A DNA stretch of 64,000 bases, taken from Novosphingobium sp. ST904. Its GTDB lineage: Bacteria; Pseudomonadota; Alphaproteobacteria; Sphingomonadales; Sphingomonadaceae. Both the position numbers and the translations under genes were made by a program. The notes under the pieces are model-generated. The model saw nothing but the letters and a program-made list of their open reading frames with translations, searched no databases and was not told where the DNA came from. Each line of letters starts with the position of its first letter. Position 1 is the first letter of the stretch. Shown one piece after another: positions 38,373 through 48,207 of the stretch. Location: positions 1 through 64,000 of the forward strand of contig NZ_LGJH01000152.1 of the NCBI RefSeq assembly GCF_001298105.1. The letters are read 5' to 3'.

Positions 38373-39365
38373 GCCGGAATCTCCTCGGCAAAGACGTCGC
38401 GGCGCAGTTCATCGTCGGACGGGTATTCGCAGGCCATCGCGAATTCGATGGCGTCGTTCACTTCGGCTTCGATCTTCGCGGTGAGCGCGTCGAGTTCCTC
38501 GGCCGTCGCCACGCCATCGTCGATCAGCTTCTGGCGGTAGATCGGCAGCGGGTCCCTGGCAATCGCCTCGGCCTTCTCTTCCTTGGTCATGTAGCCGTCG
38601 GCATCGCCGAAGACGTGGCCCATGAAGCGGAAGGTCTTGCATTCAAGAAGCGTCGGCCCCTCGCCCGCGCGGGCACGCTCGATCGCGGCATGGCGTGAGC
38701 GTAGACGTCGACCGGGTCGTTGCCGTCCACGGTGTAGCCCGGCATGCCGTAACCGATCGCGCGCTTCGAGATCAGATCGACGGAAGTGCCGTTCTCATAG
38801 CGAGTATGCTCGGCAAAGCCGTTGTTCTGGCAGACGAAGATAACCGGCAGCTTCCAAACGGATGCCAGGTTCAACGCTTCGTGGAACGCGCCGATGTTGC
38901 TGGCGCCGTCACCGAAGTAGGCGACCGTGACTTGCTTGGTCCCATCCAGCAGTGCCGCCCAGCCAAAGCCATTGGCGATCGGCATGGACGAACCGACGAT
39001 GCCGGTAGTGACCATCACACCTGTTTCCGGGTGAGTGAGATGCATCGGGCCGCCCTTGCCCTTGCAGGTACCGTCGACACGGCCGCAGATCTCGGCCCAG
39101 AGCGGGCGGAGCGGCATGTCCTTGGCGACCATGTCGTGGATGCCGCGATAGATCGTGCAGATCTTGTCGTCGTCGTTCAGCAGCACCGAGATGGCCGAAG
39201 GAATGCATTCTGCCCGCGCGCCGAATAGTACGGCGCAGTGATGCGGCCGCGACGGATCTGGGTGCGGGTGGCGTCGTCGTTACGCTCGATCCGGATCATC
39301 CGGCGATAGATGTCGAGCTGGGTCTTGGCGTCGGGCTTGGCCCGGTTCTCCAGTGTCTGGCTCAT
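38369..39365 (-). CDS. pdhA: 2-oxoacid dehydrogenase E1 component, alpha subunit (two frameshifts)
   Basis: About 332 residues. Thiamine-diphosphate binding is seen in YFGDGASNIGAFHEALNLAS with the NNGFAEHT motif, and the substrate region YRGIHDMVAKD. The coding sequence runs through three frames: MSQTLENRAKPDAKTQLDIY (from 39365) shifts near 39210 at ARGQ, where one missing G restores ARGQECIPSAIS. It shifts again near 38695, where a missing base restores AIERARAGEGPTLLECKTF. Two one-base deletions make the length an exact multiple of three. It overlaps the beta subunit gene (ATGA). Decarboxylates a 2-oxoacid and loads the acyl group onto an E2 lipoyl arm. Confidence 0.87.
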
Positions 39366-39450
39366 GGGTCCTCTCTAGGTCAGCCCCTCTTGCTTGAGGG
39401 TGCGCCCCGCTGGGCGGGCTGAACCAGAGTTCAGTACGCCACGGACGTCA

Positions 39451-41181
39451 TCACGCAAGAGTAGGCCGGACCGCCTCGGCGTTATCCGCGTCCAGCCGGG
39501 CAACCGCCATCGCGCGAACTTCGCTTGACTTCACTTTTTCACTGCCGGTGATGGCGTAATCCTCGTCCCGAAAGAACAACACCCGGCGCGGCACCTTGAA
39601 GCTGGCGATCTCTTCCTTGCACGAGGCGATGACGATCTGCTCATCCAGCAGCGCCCCATCTAGCGGGACGATGCAGGCGACCACCATTTCGCCCAGCAGG
39701 TCGTCAGGCACCCCAACCGTCTGGGTGCGTTTCACCCCCGGAATCCGGGCGATCACCTCGTCCACCTCGATCGGGGCGACATTTGCGCCTCCCGTCTTTA
39801 TCATCTCGGTCAAGCGCCCCTCCCAGAAGAAGCGGCCTGCCTCGTCGACCCGACCTGCGTCTCCCGTGCAAAAGAAACCCTCGGCATCGAAGCACTCTTC
39901 AGGCGCCTTGCCGAGGTAGCCGGACATCAGCGTCGGCCCCTTGATGCACATCTCCCCGACCGTTCCCACGGGGACTGAACTGCCCGATATCGGCTCTACG
40001 ATTTTTAGGAAATTGCCCGGCAAAGGCGTCCCGAACGATCCCTCCACCCGGCCTTCGGGAGCGTCGGCAACGAACGAGGTGCAGATCGTCATAGTCTCGG
40101 TACAGCCGAACGACATCGGCACTTCCCATTGGGTCGAAACGGTCGGGTGCTGCCAGATCAGCTCTCCGCGCGGCACATACTTCACGCTGGAAAGGTCTGC
40201 CCTGGCCCACTTCGGAGATGCCTGAAGCCGTGCCCACTGGTGCGGGCGGCCATTGAGAAACGTCACCCGCTCCCGCTCCGCCAGATCCAGCGCCTCGTCC
40301 GCATCGAACATCCGCTGGAGAACTATCGTCCCTCCGGTCGAGAACGCCGTCCCCACCACCATGGAAACATTGCCCGACCAGAAGAAGCCGTTCCCCGTCC
40401 AACTGCGCACGGGCTCATGCATCGCGAAGAGCCGCGGCCAGCGCCACCACTGCACGGCGAAGGCGCGCTGCGAATGGACAACGCCCTTGGGCAGGCTGGT
40501 GGTACCGGAGGAAAAGAAGATGCCGCCGGGATCGCTAGGGTGAACGCTGTCCGCCCGCTCCAGCACGAGCGCCTTTTCGATCCGCGCTCCATGGGAAAGA
40601 AACTCGTCCCATGTCTCGACCGCGCCCCCGGCAGCAACCGCCATCGGCTCGGCTTCGCCCTGAACCCCGCCGAGCGAAACGAGGCGCCTCAGATAGGGAA
40701 AGCGAACCGAAGCCAGCGCCCCTGGGCGCAATTTCGCAATCTCAGGGTCAAGCTCGTGCAACATGGTCCCGAAGTGCTTCCTGATGACCTGTTGCTCGAA
40801 AAGCAGCAACGAGACCTGCGATGCGCGGACAAGATGGTCCAGTTCCTGCGCCGTCGAAAAGGTGCTCAGCGCCACCGGCACTCCGCCCGCCAGCGCGGTG
40901 CCGAACAGGCTGGAAAGAAACTCGGGCCGGTTGGTCATCAGGATGCCGACACGCTCACCCTTGCCGATCCCGCAACCCACCAATGCACGGGCCACTTCCA
41001 CCGCGCGCGTCAGCAGGTCGTCGTAGGTCCATGCAGTACGGTGATCGCCCTTGCGCAGCACCACGGCCTCTCGAGGGCCATAGCGCGCGGCGACCTCTCG
41101 CAAGTAGCCGGCGATCGTGTGAGCCCCCTGCCCCGGTTCTTCGGCAAGCGGCGGTCCGGCGACGACTGAAGGGCTGCTCAT
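39451..41181 (-). CDS. AMP-dependent acyl-CoA synthetase
   Basis: A 576-residue class I adenylate-forming enzyme. The AMP-binding P-loop IFFSSGTTSLPKGVVHSQ (A3), the A5-like FGCTETMT, FCTGDAGRVDEAGRFFWEGR (A7) and the C-terminal lysine region DYAITGSEKVKSSE are visible. It activates a carboxylic acid to its CoA thioester, the entry step for beta-oxidation of fatty or side-chain acids. It lies 85 bp upstream of the E1 alpha/beta genes and downstream of the second KstD-like gene on the same strand, so a shared transcript is likely. Confidence 0.9.
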   Translation of the reverse strand: MSSPSVVAGPPLAEEPGQGAHTIAGYLREVAARYGPREAVVLRKGDHRTAWTYDDLLTRAVEVARALVGCGIGKGERVGILMTNRPEFLSSLFGTALAGGVPVALSTFSTAQELDHLVRASQVSLLLFEQQVIRKHFGTMLHELDPEIAKLRPGALASVRFPYLRRLVSLGGVQGEAEPMAVAAGGAVETWDEFLSHGARIEKALVLERADSVHPSDPGGIFFSSGTTSLPKGVVHSQRAFAVQWWRWPRLFAMHEPVRSWTGNGFFWSGNVSMVVGTAFSTGGTIVLQRMFDADEALDLAERERVTFLNGRPHQWARLQASPKWARADLSSVKYVPRGELIWQHPTVSTQWEVPMSFGCTETMTICTSFVADAPEGRVEGSFGTPLPGNFLKIVEPISGSSVPVGTVGEMCIKGPTLMSGYLGKAPEECFDAEGFFCTGDAGRVDEAGRFFWEGRLTEMIKTGGANVAPIEVDEVIARIPGVKRTQTVGVPDDLLGEMVVACIVPLDGALLDEQIVIASCKEEIASFKVPRRVLFFRDEDYAITGSEKVKSSEVRAMAVARLDADNAEAVRPTLA

Positions 41182-41461
41182 AGGTAAGGTTTCTCCCCGG
41201 ACAGCACATTGCGTGCCTGACTTTCGCCATGCCTAGCAGGCCCTCCGGGAGGCTGGAACGTGCGGCTAGCCGGTTTGGTGCGGCAGTCACGCCCTTTCGC
41301 CGCTGGAGGCAATGCCATCGCCCAGGTGAACCGCAAGTGCGAAGTCACCGGCAGGAAAGCCTGACGGAAAGACCAGGCACGCAGCGCTCCCATTGGAACG
41401 CCGCGCGATGGGAACACAAAAAGGCAGCGCCTGCTATGAACCGGCCTTTCCGGGGCCCAGC

Positions 41462-43149
41462 TTAAACCTGATTCCCCAATCCAGCGGCGTGCTTCGCCGC
41501 GATCCAGCCGAACGTCATCGACGGACCGACACTGGCACCGGCACCCGGATATACCCGGCCCATAGGCGAGGCCGTGGCGACCCCGCAGGCATAAAGCCCC
41601 TCGATCGGAGTGCCATCCGCCTTGAGAACCCTGGAATCGCTATCGCACACGACGCCGCCATAAGTGCCGACATCGCCCGGAACGACCGGGATTGCATAGA
41701 ATGGGCCCTTCTCGATGGTGCCCATGCAGGCGTTAGGGCCATCCTTGAAGAACGGATCACCGAGCCAGTTGTCATAGGCGCGAACGCCGCGGTGGAAGTC
41801 CTCGTCCCGTCCGCCGCGCACGAAGCCGTTCCAGCGCTCGACCGTGGCCTTGAGAGCGTCCTGCGGTACGCCGATCTCGGAGGCGAGCGCTTCCACACTG
41901 TCCGCTCTGCGCATCCAGCCGGATGAGAGCCAGTTCGCCATGTTCTTTTTCGCTGTCCCCTTACCGGCGACGGCATATTCATCCATGTATTGCTGATCCA
42001 TGATCGCCCAGCTCGGAATTGCCGGAACGGAGCGGTTGCGAACCATCATGTTCTCGCAGAACTCCTCGTAGGAACCGCCTTCGTTCATGTAGCGCACGCC
42101 GGTCTGATCGACCTGGATGGCATGGGGCTTGCCGGTCGTGCTCTGGGTGCCGGGTTTCACATAATCCGTATCCCAACCCGGGGCTTCCGACATCTGGAAG
42201 CCGACCATCTGGTCCATTTGCGCAAGAACGGCCCCATGGCGTTCCAGTTCGGCGTGCATGTCGCCGGTATCGCTCTCGATGCCGTTCGACCATTCCTTGC
42301 GGGTCCCTGGCATGTACTTGTCGCGCATGGCCTGGTTCTGAGAGAAACCTCCCGCGTTCATGAGCACGCCGAGCCGCGCGCCCACGCGCCAGGGCTTTCC
42401 GTCCTTCCGCGTAAGCACGCCAACGGCGCGCCCGTCCTCCACGATCGTTTCATCTACAGGGCTGTCCGTGCGGATTTCAGCCGCATTCCTGTCCAGCACT
42501 GCCTTGAGCATACGGCCCTGCAGCGCCGCACCGGCCGTCACCCAATGCTTCCCGGTCAGTTTCCCGATCACGACCTTCACCGCGATCTTGAGGAGGATTT
42601 TCTTGATCGCCCACGAGTGCTTCGCGAAAGGCAGCTTCATGCCGTCATCGAGCTTCACCGGCACTTCCGCAAAGCCCTGCCGAAGTTTTCCTGCCCACTC
42701 CTTGCCCAGCACGTTCTTGTCGAAGGGCAAAGCCGTGACGGTACGGCTCGTCTTCATGCCTCCGGGAAGTTCGTCGTAATAATCGGGCCAGAACCGCGAA
42801 CCCCGCTCCATGGCGACGCCTTGCCCGACGATGAAATCGAGCATCCGGGTCGCCTCGCGGGCATAGGTGCGGCGCGCTCGGAGCTTGTACCCGGGCTGTC
42901 TTCACCATCGGGCACGACCGCGTCGAGGTAGGTGCAGGCCTGCTCGAAGCTGTCCTCGCCCGGGTCCATGAAGCGGTTGTTGGGAATCCACATCACGCCG
43001 CCGGACTTGGCGGTGGTCCCGCCGACCCAAGGCGCCTTTTCGAGGATCAGAACCGACTTTCCCGCCTGCTTCATCAGCAGCGCCGAAGCCATGGAACCCG
43101 CACCGCTGCCCACGACCACCCAGTCGAAGCTCTCGTCGAACTGCGCCAT
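41462..43149 (-). CDS. FAD-binding protein, 3-ketosteroid dehydrogenase-like (frameshift)
   Basis: About 562 residues, the second KstD/fumarate-reductase-like flavoprotein in the window. The N-terminus WVVVGSGAGSMASALLMKQA with EKAPWVGGTTAKSGGVMW is read from 43149. Near 42893 one missing base in a CCCGGG run moves the frame (PGYKLRARRTYAREATRMLD), after which the catalytic domain continues to VYPGAGASVGPSMTFGWIAA, the YxxG region. It should oxidise a ring ketone. It is divergent from the enoyl-CoA hydratase at 43369 and co-oriented with the acyl-CoA synthetase. Confidence 0.84.
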
Positions 43150-43368
43150 CTTCGTTCTTTTCCTCTTCCCCGGCCCGCAGTCATGCTGCGCAAGCGTTCA
43201 GCGAGGTAGACCGGACTTGTAGCGCCTTGGCAAGGCGCGCAGGCCGGCCAGGCAGTTCGTGACCAAAGGTTTCGCCCCGGCGAAGGCTGTCCCTTCCGCG
43301 AAGTTCGAAGCTGCCTTGCCCGCCGCAAAGTCCTATGAGCGGAACAGAGAGAGGGAGACTGACCGAAT

Positions 43369-44175
43369 ATGAGCGAAACGCCGCCGCTGCCCCGTTTGGG
43401 CACTATCGCCTTGGCACGCGAAGGCCGCCTGCTGCGCATCACGCTTAACCGCCCCGAGGCGATGAACGCAGTGAACCTTCAGCTCCATGACGATCTGGCT
43501 GAAGCCATGTGGTTCGCCCAGGCCGATACGGGTTCCGACGTGATCCTGCTCACAGGAGCCGGCCGCGCCTTCTCCGCCGGGGGCGATCTCGACCATATCG
43601 AGCACAATGCCCGAAACCCCCATCTGTTCGATCATGAGGCCCGCGTCGCCAAGCGCATCGTTTCGACGCTGCTCGATATCGACAAGCCGGTGGTGTGCCG
43701 GATGAACGGCCATGCGGTCGGTCTCGGCGCGACGCTGGCGCTGCTCTGCGACGTGATCTTCGCCGCCGAGGGCGCGAAGATCGGCGATCCTCATGTCGGG
43801 CTCGGGCTGGTGGCGGGAGACGGCGGCGCGGTGATCTGGGCTCAACGCATCGGGCTGACGCGCGCCAAGGAATTCCTGCTGACCGGCGACCTGCTGACCG
43901 CAAGCCGCGCGGCGGAGATCGGCCTGGTGAATCACTGCGTTCCGGCGGACGAACTGGATGCGCGTGTCGATGCGTTCTGCGCAAAACTGCTCGGCGGCGC
44001 GATGGTCGCGATCCGTGCAACCAAGGTTCTCACCAATCTGGAACTGAAGCGGCTTGCCACCGCACTCATGGATGCCGGTATCGCCTACGAATCCGTGTCC
44101 GTCCGAAGTGCGGACCACCTCGAAGGCATACAGGCGCTGAAGGAAAAACGCGCGCCTCGTTTCATTGGACGTTAG
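43369..44175 (+). CDS. Enoyl-CoA hydratase/isomerase family protein
   Basis: A 268-residue crotonase. Its oxyanion-hole segments are GAGRAFSAGGDLDHIE and NGHAVGLGATLALLCDV, the latter with the HAVGLG loop rather than a canonical Glu-containing one. It could hydrate an enoyl-CoA, isomerise a double bond or open a ring. It is divergent from the KstD-like gene and ends in a large hairpin. Confidence 0.9.
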   Translation: MSETPPLPRLGTIALAREGRLLRITLNRPEAMNAVNLQLHDDLAEAMWFAQADTGSDVILLTGAGRAFSAGGDLDHIEHNARNPHLFDHEARVAKRIVSTLLDIDKPVVCRMNGHAVGLGATLALLCDVIFAAEGAKIGDPHVGLGLVAGDGGAVIWAQRIGLTRAKEFLLTGDLLTASRAAEIGLVNHCVPADELDARVDAFCAKLLGGAMVAIRATKVLTNLELKRLATALMDAGIAYESVSVRSADHLEGIQALKEKRAPRFIGR

Positions 44176-44237
44176 CGTTCCCCCAAGGCTGCGATGTGAG
44201 ACGGTACAGCCGGTCCCATCGCAGCCTTGGGGAACGC
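44175..44237. terminator. Long inverted repeat between convergent genes
   Basis: About 21-22 bp on each side (44175-44196 with 44217-44237) pair with a single one-base bulge around a 20-nt loop, joining the convergent crotonase and EthD-like genes. It probably terminates both transcripts, but the arms are unusually long for a terminator. Confidence 0.6.
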
Positions 44238-44261
44238 GCTAAGGGATAGCGGATCTGACGG

Positions 44262-44600
44262 TCACTCGGCCGGGACCACCCGGTCCCCCATTTCCGTGAA
44301 CAGTGCCGTGTAGCATGTTCCGAAATCCTGCGCGTCGCTCTGAGTGAGTTCGCCGGCCGCGGTTGCCTTCCCGATCGCCCCGAGCAGTGCCATCGGATCG
44401 TCAGTCTCGATATCGTAGATCGCGAGATAGGGATTGCTGTCATTTCCGATCAGCCTGGCGACCAGTTCGTAGCGCTGGGCTCCGTGCATGCCGAACTTGT
44501 TGACCAGCTCAGGCAAGTGATTGTTATTGTACCAATCATGGTATTCGGCGTCTCGGCCAGCCTGCGGCGTGGTGAGTGCGATCAGTTTGTACTTGGGCAC
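44262..44600 (-). CDS. EthD-like dimeric alpha/beta-barrel protein
   Basis: A 112-residue ferredoxin-like-fold protein (YHDWYNNNHLPELV and C-terminal YTALFTEMGDRV), resembling EthD/DUF4286-type proteins that accompany degradation genes. A GTG start at 44600 is chosen because GGAGGA lies eight bases before it and the protein then begins PKYKLIALT; the upstream open frame has no ribosome site. Function unknown; may be a small monooxygenase-like or isomerase partner. Confidence 0.8.
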   Translation of the reverse strand: MPKYKLIALTTPQAGRDAEYHDWYNNNHLPELVNKFGMHGAQRYELVARLIGNDSNPYLAIYDIETDDPMALLGAIGKATAAGELTQSDAQDFGTCYTALFTEMGDRVVPAE

Positions 44601-44724
44601 GGGTATCCTCCAGGAGTTTTCTCGGCCGCGAGCTTCCTTCACGGCGCACTGACGGCGCAAGGTTCTCCACACAGCACAGTACAGGCATCGCCTCGGCGTG
44701 AACCACGCCCCGAACGGCTACGAT

Positions 44725-45777
44725 CTACTGGAGGAGCTGGCTTCCGCTCACGAGTTCGACGAAGGGTTCCTTGTCCGCCACGGCCGCGACACGATGCTGG
44801 CAGACCGCGAGTTCGGCTCCGCATTCCCCGCGATATTCGCGCGGATTGGCGCCGAATACGCGCTTGAACATACGGCTGAAATGAGCCGGGCTCTTAAAGC
44901 CCACGCCATAAGCAATCTCGCTGATCGAGATGTCTCGCGGATCGGACCTGCCGAGCCAGTCCCTCGCCTTGGTCAGGCGCTGCTCCCAGACCAGCTCAGA
45001 AAACGAGGTATCGCGCAGGCGCAGCAGAAACGAGAGATAGCGCGGCGAGATACCGCAACCTTTCGCAACCATGGCCGTCGAAAGCTGGGGATCGGAGAGA
45101 TGCACCTCGATAAAACGCAGCACTTCCTCCAGCCTGCGATCGGCTATCGACTGACGCGCGGGCTGGAGTTGATCGAGCAGCCGCACGGCATTGGCCACGA
45201 GTGCTATCGCGGTCTCTACAAGAAGCCTCGCCGAGGATTCGCCCAGTTTCCCATCATCGGAAAAGACCTCGCCTAGCATGCGCTCGGCCATAGCCAGTTC
45301 GGGTGCTCCGGCCACCAGAACCAGGCCTGCGCCGAGATCCTGCGCGATATGGGAACGCAGCAGATGGGTCGGCACGGTGACATGCAGGACTTCGTGCGCG
45401 CCGTCACTGTCAGTGCGGCATTCGATGAGGAACGGCGACATCGAACGCGTTATCATCAGGTCGCCCGGACGTGCCAGTTTGCTTCCGCACTGGTCCGAAA
45501 ATCCGAGTTCACCTTTGCGAACGAACCAGAGGATCGACAGGTCGGTGGCGTCCTCCCGGATATGTTGCCGGGACCGGCGGAACGAGAGGTTGCTGGCAGA
45601 ACGCTGGCGGATGATCGACATAGCCCCCACCGCCTTTCGTTCCGAACGCACCTCTACATTTGGCGCATCCTCGACCCAGAAGTCTCCGCGATAATACTCC
45701 TGATCCCGGCTGCCACGGAACATGCGCTGGCCATCGCGGTAATTGCGTTTGTCTAGCGCGAACAAGGTTTCTGCCAT
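44725..45777 (-). CDS. AraC-family transcriptional regulator
   Basis: A 350-residue regulator. An AraC-binding-domain-like N-terminus (about 30-220, 'AraC-like ligand binding' pattern with ILWFVRKGELGF) precedes two helix-turn-helix motifs (VAKGCGISPRYLSFLLRLRD and ISEIAYGVGFKSPAHFSRMF). The start MAETLFALD at 45777 is preferred to 45852. It is divergent from nothing immediately upstream but faces the EthD-like gene; it probably controls part of the catabolic region. Confidence 0.9.
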   Translation of the reverse strand: MAETLFALDKRNYRDGQRMFRGSRDQEYYRGDFWVEDAPNVEVRSERKAVGAMSIIRQRSASNLSFRRSRQHIREDATDLSILWFVRKGELGFSDQCGSKLARPGDLMITRSMSPFLIECRTDSDGAHEVLHVTVPTHLLRSHIAQDLGAGLVLVAGAPELAMAERMLGEVFSDDGKLGESSARLLVETAIALVANAVRLLDQLQPARQSIADRRLEEVLRFIEVHLSDPQLSTAMVAKGCGISPRYLSFLLRLRDTSFSELVWEQRLTKARDWLGRSDPRDISISEIAYGVGFKSPAHFSRMFKRVFGANPREYRGECGAELAVCQHRVAAVADKEPFVELVSGSQLLQ

Positions 45778-45954
45778 GACCCTCTCCCTGGGTACGGAAA
45801 CCGCGTGGTTCCCGGCTTGCGCCCCGGCCGATTCCCGTCGGTCTCGCGGCACGAGACGAAAGTATCACGACCACGCGGCATAACTCTACATTCGATGCGG
45901 AAGCATCTGCATTGCATGCATCCATTGACCTTGCATGCAGATCGAACCGCCAGA

Positions 45955-46926
45955 TCAGCCCTCCCGGCCCTTCTTCGATAGCCGCCACTCAGGGGGATAA
46001 TTGGTGTCGTGGTCCTTCACGACCTTGCCGATGCCCTGCTTGAACGTGCTGCCCTTGCCGAGATTGACGTCGTTCTCGCCATCGTCCTTCATCAGCGGCA
46101 ACATGCCCTCGAGCCATCCCGTGAGCAGGCTTCCCATGTATTCGCCGCGGTACTGCTTGTAGGCTTCGATGAAGGTCTTTTGCGCAACGACCACGTCGGT
46201 AGGCCGGGTGATCGAGCAGGCATGGGCGTACTTGGCGGTCTCCGCCTCCAGCTTGTCGCGGGTAACCACCGAGTTCACAAAGTTGCAGTGGTGCATTTCG
46301 TCAGCCGTGAAGGGCCGGCCGGTGAAGAGCATCTCCGAGAACCTCCGCAAACCCACCATCTCCAGCCATTGCCACATCCGGGGGCCCCAGCCTGCGTAAC
46401 GGAACGAAGGATGGCCAAACAGCGCGTCATCCGCGGAAACGATGATATCGGCGTCTGCGCACTGGTAGAAATGCCAGCCATAGCAGTAGCCCTTCGCCTC
46501 GATGATCGAGATCTTCTTGAACTCCTGGAGCGGGCGGTTCCCCGATCGCGCCTTGGCATAATAATCCGTGAGTCCATGGAGATAACGGAAGGACCCGGGC
46601 GGTGGGTACTTCACGTCCGGGTCCTCGATCTCGAGATCGGTCAGGAAACCGTCGCCCGGCCTGGGATTGAGATAGAGATCGCCGTGTTCGTCAAGGTCGC
46701 CGCCGCTGCCCAGATTATCGCCCGCCCCCCGGATAACCAGCACCTTGACGTCATCGTCGATGTTCGCCTGGAAGACCAGCTCGCCAAACCGCGCGCGCAT
46801 ACCGATCGTTGCCGTGTTGTGCTTGTCGATTCGGTTGAAAGTGATCGTCGCGATCTTGGTAGTCTTGTCCTTCTGGTAAAGAACGTGCTGCTCCGCGACC
46901 TTCTTGTGGTCGGCTATCGTTTTCAT
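45955..46926 (-). CDS. Crotonase-family enzyme, long form
   Basis: A 323-residue enoyl-CoA hydratase/isomerase-like protein. Core crotonase elements are VLVIRGAGDNLGSGGDLDEH and IIEAKGYCYGWHFYQCADAD, both with unusual residues for the family, and a long C-terminal extension (SLLTGWLEGMLPLMKDDGEN). It may open or hydrate a ring-derived CoA thioester rather than a simple enoyl-CoA. It is divergent from the AraC gene at 47106. Confidence 0.82.
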   Translation of the reverse strand: MKTIADHKKVAEQHVLYQKDKTTKIATITFNRIDKHNTATIGMRARFGELVFQANIDDDVKVLVIRGAGDNLGSGGDLDEHGDLYLNPRPGDGFLTDLEIEDPDVKYPPPGSFRYLHGLTDYYAKARSGNRPLQEFKKISIIEAKGYCYGWHFYQCADADIIVSADDALFGHPSFRYAGWGPRMWQWLEMVGLRRFSEMLFTGRPFTADEMHHCNFVNSVVTRDKLEAETAKYAHACSITRPTDVVVAQKTFIEAYKQYRGEYMGSLLTGWLEGMLPLMKDDGENDVNLGKGSTFKQGIGKVVKDHDTNYPPEWRLSKKGREG

Positions 46927-47105
46927 GCCTCTCTCCCGCGCCTCTTCCCGCGCCGCCTTGTCTGCGATCCACGGCTTTCCCGAGTGCTGCCACAGGCAAG
47001 CCGGGGGGTATTGGCAATAGGCGCGGGTTTCTCGATATTGGGTGCCGCCGCCCAGCGGCCCATCAGCGGCGAACATGCCCGGTGCGAGAGGAAGCGACCC
47101 TAAGG

Positions 47106-48160
47106 ATGGAACCGGAACATAACAGCTTCTTCAGCCTGGACGGCCCGCTGGACGTGGCGCCGGGTGGAGGCCAGGTTCGCGCGGCCAACTTCGCGGGACT
47201 GGCCAATCTCGCCCGCAGCCACGGCCGCGACGCGCGCGGCATCGTCGAACGTCACGGCATGGAAGCGCGCGTCCTGATCGACCCGGAGAGCCTGGTGGCG
47301 CCGCAACAGGTGGCCGACACTTTCGAATACTGCAGCGCGATCTTCGACGATCCGCTGTTCGGCCTTCATTTCGCCTCCATGCAGGATCCCGAAGTCTTCG
47401 GTTGCGTGACCGCCCTGTGCCGTTCAGCCCCCACCGTTCGCGCCGGCATCCGCTGCCTCATCGATTTCCTTCCCGTGGTTCACGCGCCCGACTGTGAGGT
47501 GGTGTTGATCGAAGGGCGCGAGACCGCCGAACTGACATGGCTGGTCAACGCCGACATCGGCGTTAACGACCAGGCCAATTATCAGGCCGCGATGCTGAAC
47601 CTGAAACTGCTCCAGGCGATCGGCGGTCCCGCCTTCAAACCAGCTGGGTCAGCCTTTCCGCCGATCCGCGCCAGAGCGACCTTCCTGAAATCGAGAAACT
47701 GCTCGGCTGCAAGGTCATGGGACAATCGAGCCGCAATTCCGTGGCATTCCCGGTAAGGGCACTGGAGCAACCTGTGCCGAGCGCCAACCGGCTGCTCTAC
47801 AAACTGCTTGGCTCCTATCTGCAGCGCGTGAAATCGGCCCACAGCCCTTCCATCGTCGACAAGGTGAACAGCTATATCCGCGGATCGCTGGCATCCGGTG
47901 CCTGTTCGATCGAACGCTGCGCCGAAAAGACGGGAATGTCCGTCCGCACCCTGCAATCGCGGCTATCCGCCGAGAGCGTCCGATTCTCCGAACTGGTAGA
48001 GAAACAGCGCGAAAGCCTTGCGCGCGCGCATTTGTCCGACCGCCGGCTCTCGCTTGACGAAATCGCAGACCGGCTCGGCTACGGCGAACAGACGAGCTTC
48101 GGCCGCGCCTTCAAGCGGTGGACGGGGATGACACCGCAGCAGTTCCGCGCCGGCTGCTGA
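47106..48160 (+). CDS. AraC-family transcriptional regulator (frameshift)
   Basis: About 351 residues: an AraC-binding-like N-terminal domain (ARSHGRDARGIVERHGMEA, PF12625-like) and a C-terminal helix-turn-helix (CAEKTGMSVRTLQSRLSAES, LSLDEIADRLGYGEQTSFGR). The frame breaks near 47640, where adding one C to AAACC restores PAFKPSWVSLSADPRQSDLP and joins the C-terminal half. Divergent from the crotonase at 45955, suggesting it regulates that gene. Confidence 0.84.
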
Positions 48161-48207
48161 AAGACTGCCTGCAGCGCCCTGCCCGACGGACAGGGCGCCC
48201 GGTGAAA

